Positions 31,777-33,013 of a stretch of DNA of 33,013 nucleotides are shown here, one piece after another (the first letter of the stretch is position 1; every line of letters starts with the position of its first letter). The stretch spans positions 1 to 33,013 of the forward strand of contig CANQES010000003.1 of assembly GCA_947595555.1 (NCBI GenBank), given 5' to 3'. Below the pieces are notes generated by a model. That model saw only the letters and a list, made by a program, of their open reading frames with translations. It searched no databases and had not been told where the DNA came from. The translations under genes and the position numbers were made by a program. Source of the stretch: an uncultured Clostridia bacterium. GTDB taxonomy: Bacteria > Bacillota > Clostridia > TANB77 > CAG-508.

Positions 31777-32400
31777 ATGAATAGAAAATTTGTATCCAAG
31801 AGTAATAGAGTATTAAGAAAAGTTTTAAATTCAAAAGAAAATTTGGATATTTTGCAAGATTTCATAGAAAGTTTCTTAAAAATAGACATAGCAGAAATTA
31901 AGCTAAATCCTTATTTAGAAATTAAATCAAGTCATTTACCATCAGAAGAAAATTTTGGAATAGCAGATGTAAGAGTAAAACTAAAAAATAACGAAGAACT
32001 AAATATAGGAATTCAATTTATTGACGGATATTTTGCACAAAATAAAATGCTCTTATATTATGCACAAATCCATTCTAATCAATTAATATATCAAGACAAT
32101 AGAAAAATGTCAAAAACAGTTACTATAAATTTGTTAGATTTTAATTATTTAAAATCTAGTAATTATTTCAATAAAATTGTTATACCATCTAGTAGGCAAA
32201 ATGAAATTGAATTATATGTATTAGAGTTGCCTAAATTCATTTTAAAAAATAGTAAAACAATGAATAAACAAGAAGCATGGATGTCGTATCTATGTGGTAG
32301 GCAAATGGAAATTATTGCACACATTTTAAAAAAATTTGATAAAATACAAAAATTGGATAATTTGCTAGAAGAATATTGGCAAAACGAAACAATGGAATAA
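31777..32400 (+). CDS. Rpn family / PD-(D/E)XK nuclease family transposase, lacking the usual Lys/Glu-rich tail
   Basis: RKFVSKSNRVLRKVLNSKENLDILQDFIESFLKIDIAEIKLNPYLE...FGIADVRVKLKNNEELNIGIQFIDGYFAQNKMLLYYAQIHSNQL. Confidence 0.8.
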   Translation: MNRKFVSKSNRVLRKVLNSKENLDILQDFIESFLKIDIAEIKLNPYLEIKSSHLPSEENFGIADVRVKLKNNEELNIGIQFIDGYFAQNKMLLYYAQIHSNQLIYQDNRKMSKTVTINLLDFNYLKSSNYFNKIVIPSSRQNEIELYVLELPKFILKNSKTMNKQEAWMSYLCGRQMEIIAHILKKFDKIQKLDNLLEEYWQNETME

Positions 32401-32455
32401 AGATTTGGAAAAGAAATTGAGAAGAAATTGGGAAGAATTTGAGAAGGATTTGGGG
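32401..32455 (+). repeat. Degenerate 11-bp purine-rich tandem repeat, 5 copies
   Basis: agatttggaaa/agaaattgaga/agaaattggga/agaatttgaga/aggatttgggg. Confidence 0.7.
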
Positions 32456-32471
32456 ACGGCCCCAAATCCTT
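32444..32471. terminator. Strong hairpin between convergent genes (terminator or REP-like)
   Basis: aaggatttgggg-acgg-ccccaaatcctt, 12-bp perfect stem. Confidence 0.65.
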
Positions 32472-32476
32472 ATTCC

Positions 32477-33013
32477 TTATTTTAAAGTTACTCTGATAAT
32501 AGTTCCTTCTGGTACTTGGTCGTCTTTTAAATAATCTTGTGTGGCAACAACACCAGAGCCTTCTATATTAATATTTAAATTCTTAGATAATAGTGTATTA
32601 GTTGCAGAAGATGCATTCATACCGTTTAGGTCAGGGACGGTAACTGACGTAGAAATAGTACTTCCTTGACCATAAAGAATGATAATAGAACCCCTTGGAA
32701 GAGAATTTCCTGGTTTAGGATTTTGATCTTCGACCAAAATATTATTAGCATCTCCATCTACATAACTCTTAGTATTAAATCCAGCTGCTTTTAATATTTT
32801 TTCTGCTTCTGCTACTGTTTTATGTCTAATATCAGGAACAGTAATAAAATTACTTGAATTAGTATTACTAGAACCAGAATCATTAGAAGGAACACCTAAA
32901 TAAGGTAAAATGTCAGAAAGCATCCTAGATACAACAGGACCGCAAATAACACCACCATGATGACTACCAGCGCCTTGAGGCTTATACAAAGTAAGAAGAA
33001 GTACAATTTGAGT
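32477..33013 (-). CDS. C-terminal part of a PASTA-domain penicillin-binding protein (PBP2x/SpoVD type), 5' truncated by window edge
   Basis: QIVLLLTLYKPQGAGSHHGGVICGPVVSRMLSDILPYLGV then two PASTA repeats (VPDIRHKTVAEAEKILKAAGF..., VPDLNGMNASSATNTLLSKNL...). Frame is open to the window edge. Confidence 0.85.
   Translation of the reverse strand, partial: TQIVLLLTLYKPQGAGSHHGGVICGPVVSRMLSDILPYLGVPSNDSGSSNTNSSNFITVPDIRHKTVAEAEKILKAAGFNTKSYVDGDANNILVEDQNPKPGNSLPRGSIIILYGQGSTISTSVTVPDLNGMNASSATNTLLSKNLNINIEGSGVVATQDYLKDDQVPEGTIIRVTLK

Overview
The window is a low-GC, Clostridia-like chromosomal segment. It reads: a 5'-truncated Rpn/PD-(D/E)XK transposase-family ORF; adk-map-infA-rpmJ-rpsM-rpsK-rpsD-rpoA-rplQ; a recD2-like helicase; an antitoxin/toxin pair; comFC; a KAP-type P-loop NTPase; ligA; metG; folD; dprA; convergent dapB and dapA; a YgjP/M48-like protein; tRNA-Gln(CTG); lepB; hslO; two glycosyltransferases; a GNAT; purH; yabG; veg; a WalR/PhoB-type response regulator; ispG; ispH; a second Rpn-family ORF; and the 3' end of a PASTA-domain penicillin-binding protein (minus strand). 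The most striking observation is that the helicase (once) and yabG (twice) are broken by +1 frameshifts, and at all three break points the zero-frame codon is CGG followed by T. Skipping one C restores a conserved glycine (GGT) and the conserved motif: HKAQ|GSEF, VIT|GHDG and IFA|GACQ. In my manual scan of every cgg on the coding strand of each gene, these three are the only in-frame CGG codons in the window. CGT, CGC, CGA and AGG are all used as ordinary Arg codons. This suggests CGG is unassigned or 'hungry' here and is bypassed by +1 frameshifting, or that CGGU is read as a four-base Gly codon. Other leads are a ~423-bp full-length foldback palindrome, a branched palindromic intergenic element downstream of comFC, a structured leader between rpmJ and rpsM, two genes that appear to need AUU starts, and a YgjP-like protein with HQxxH in place of HExxH. 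No database searches were possible; family names come from motif recognition.
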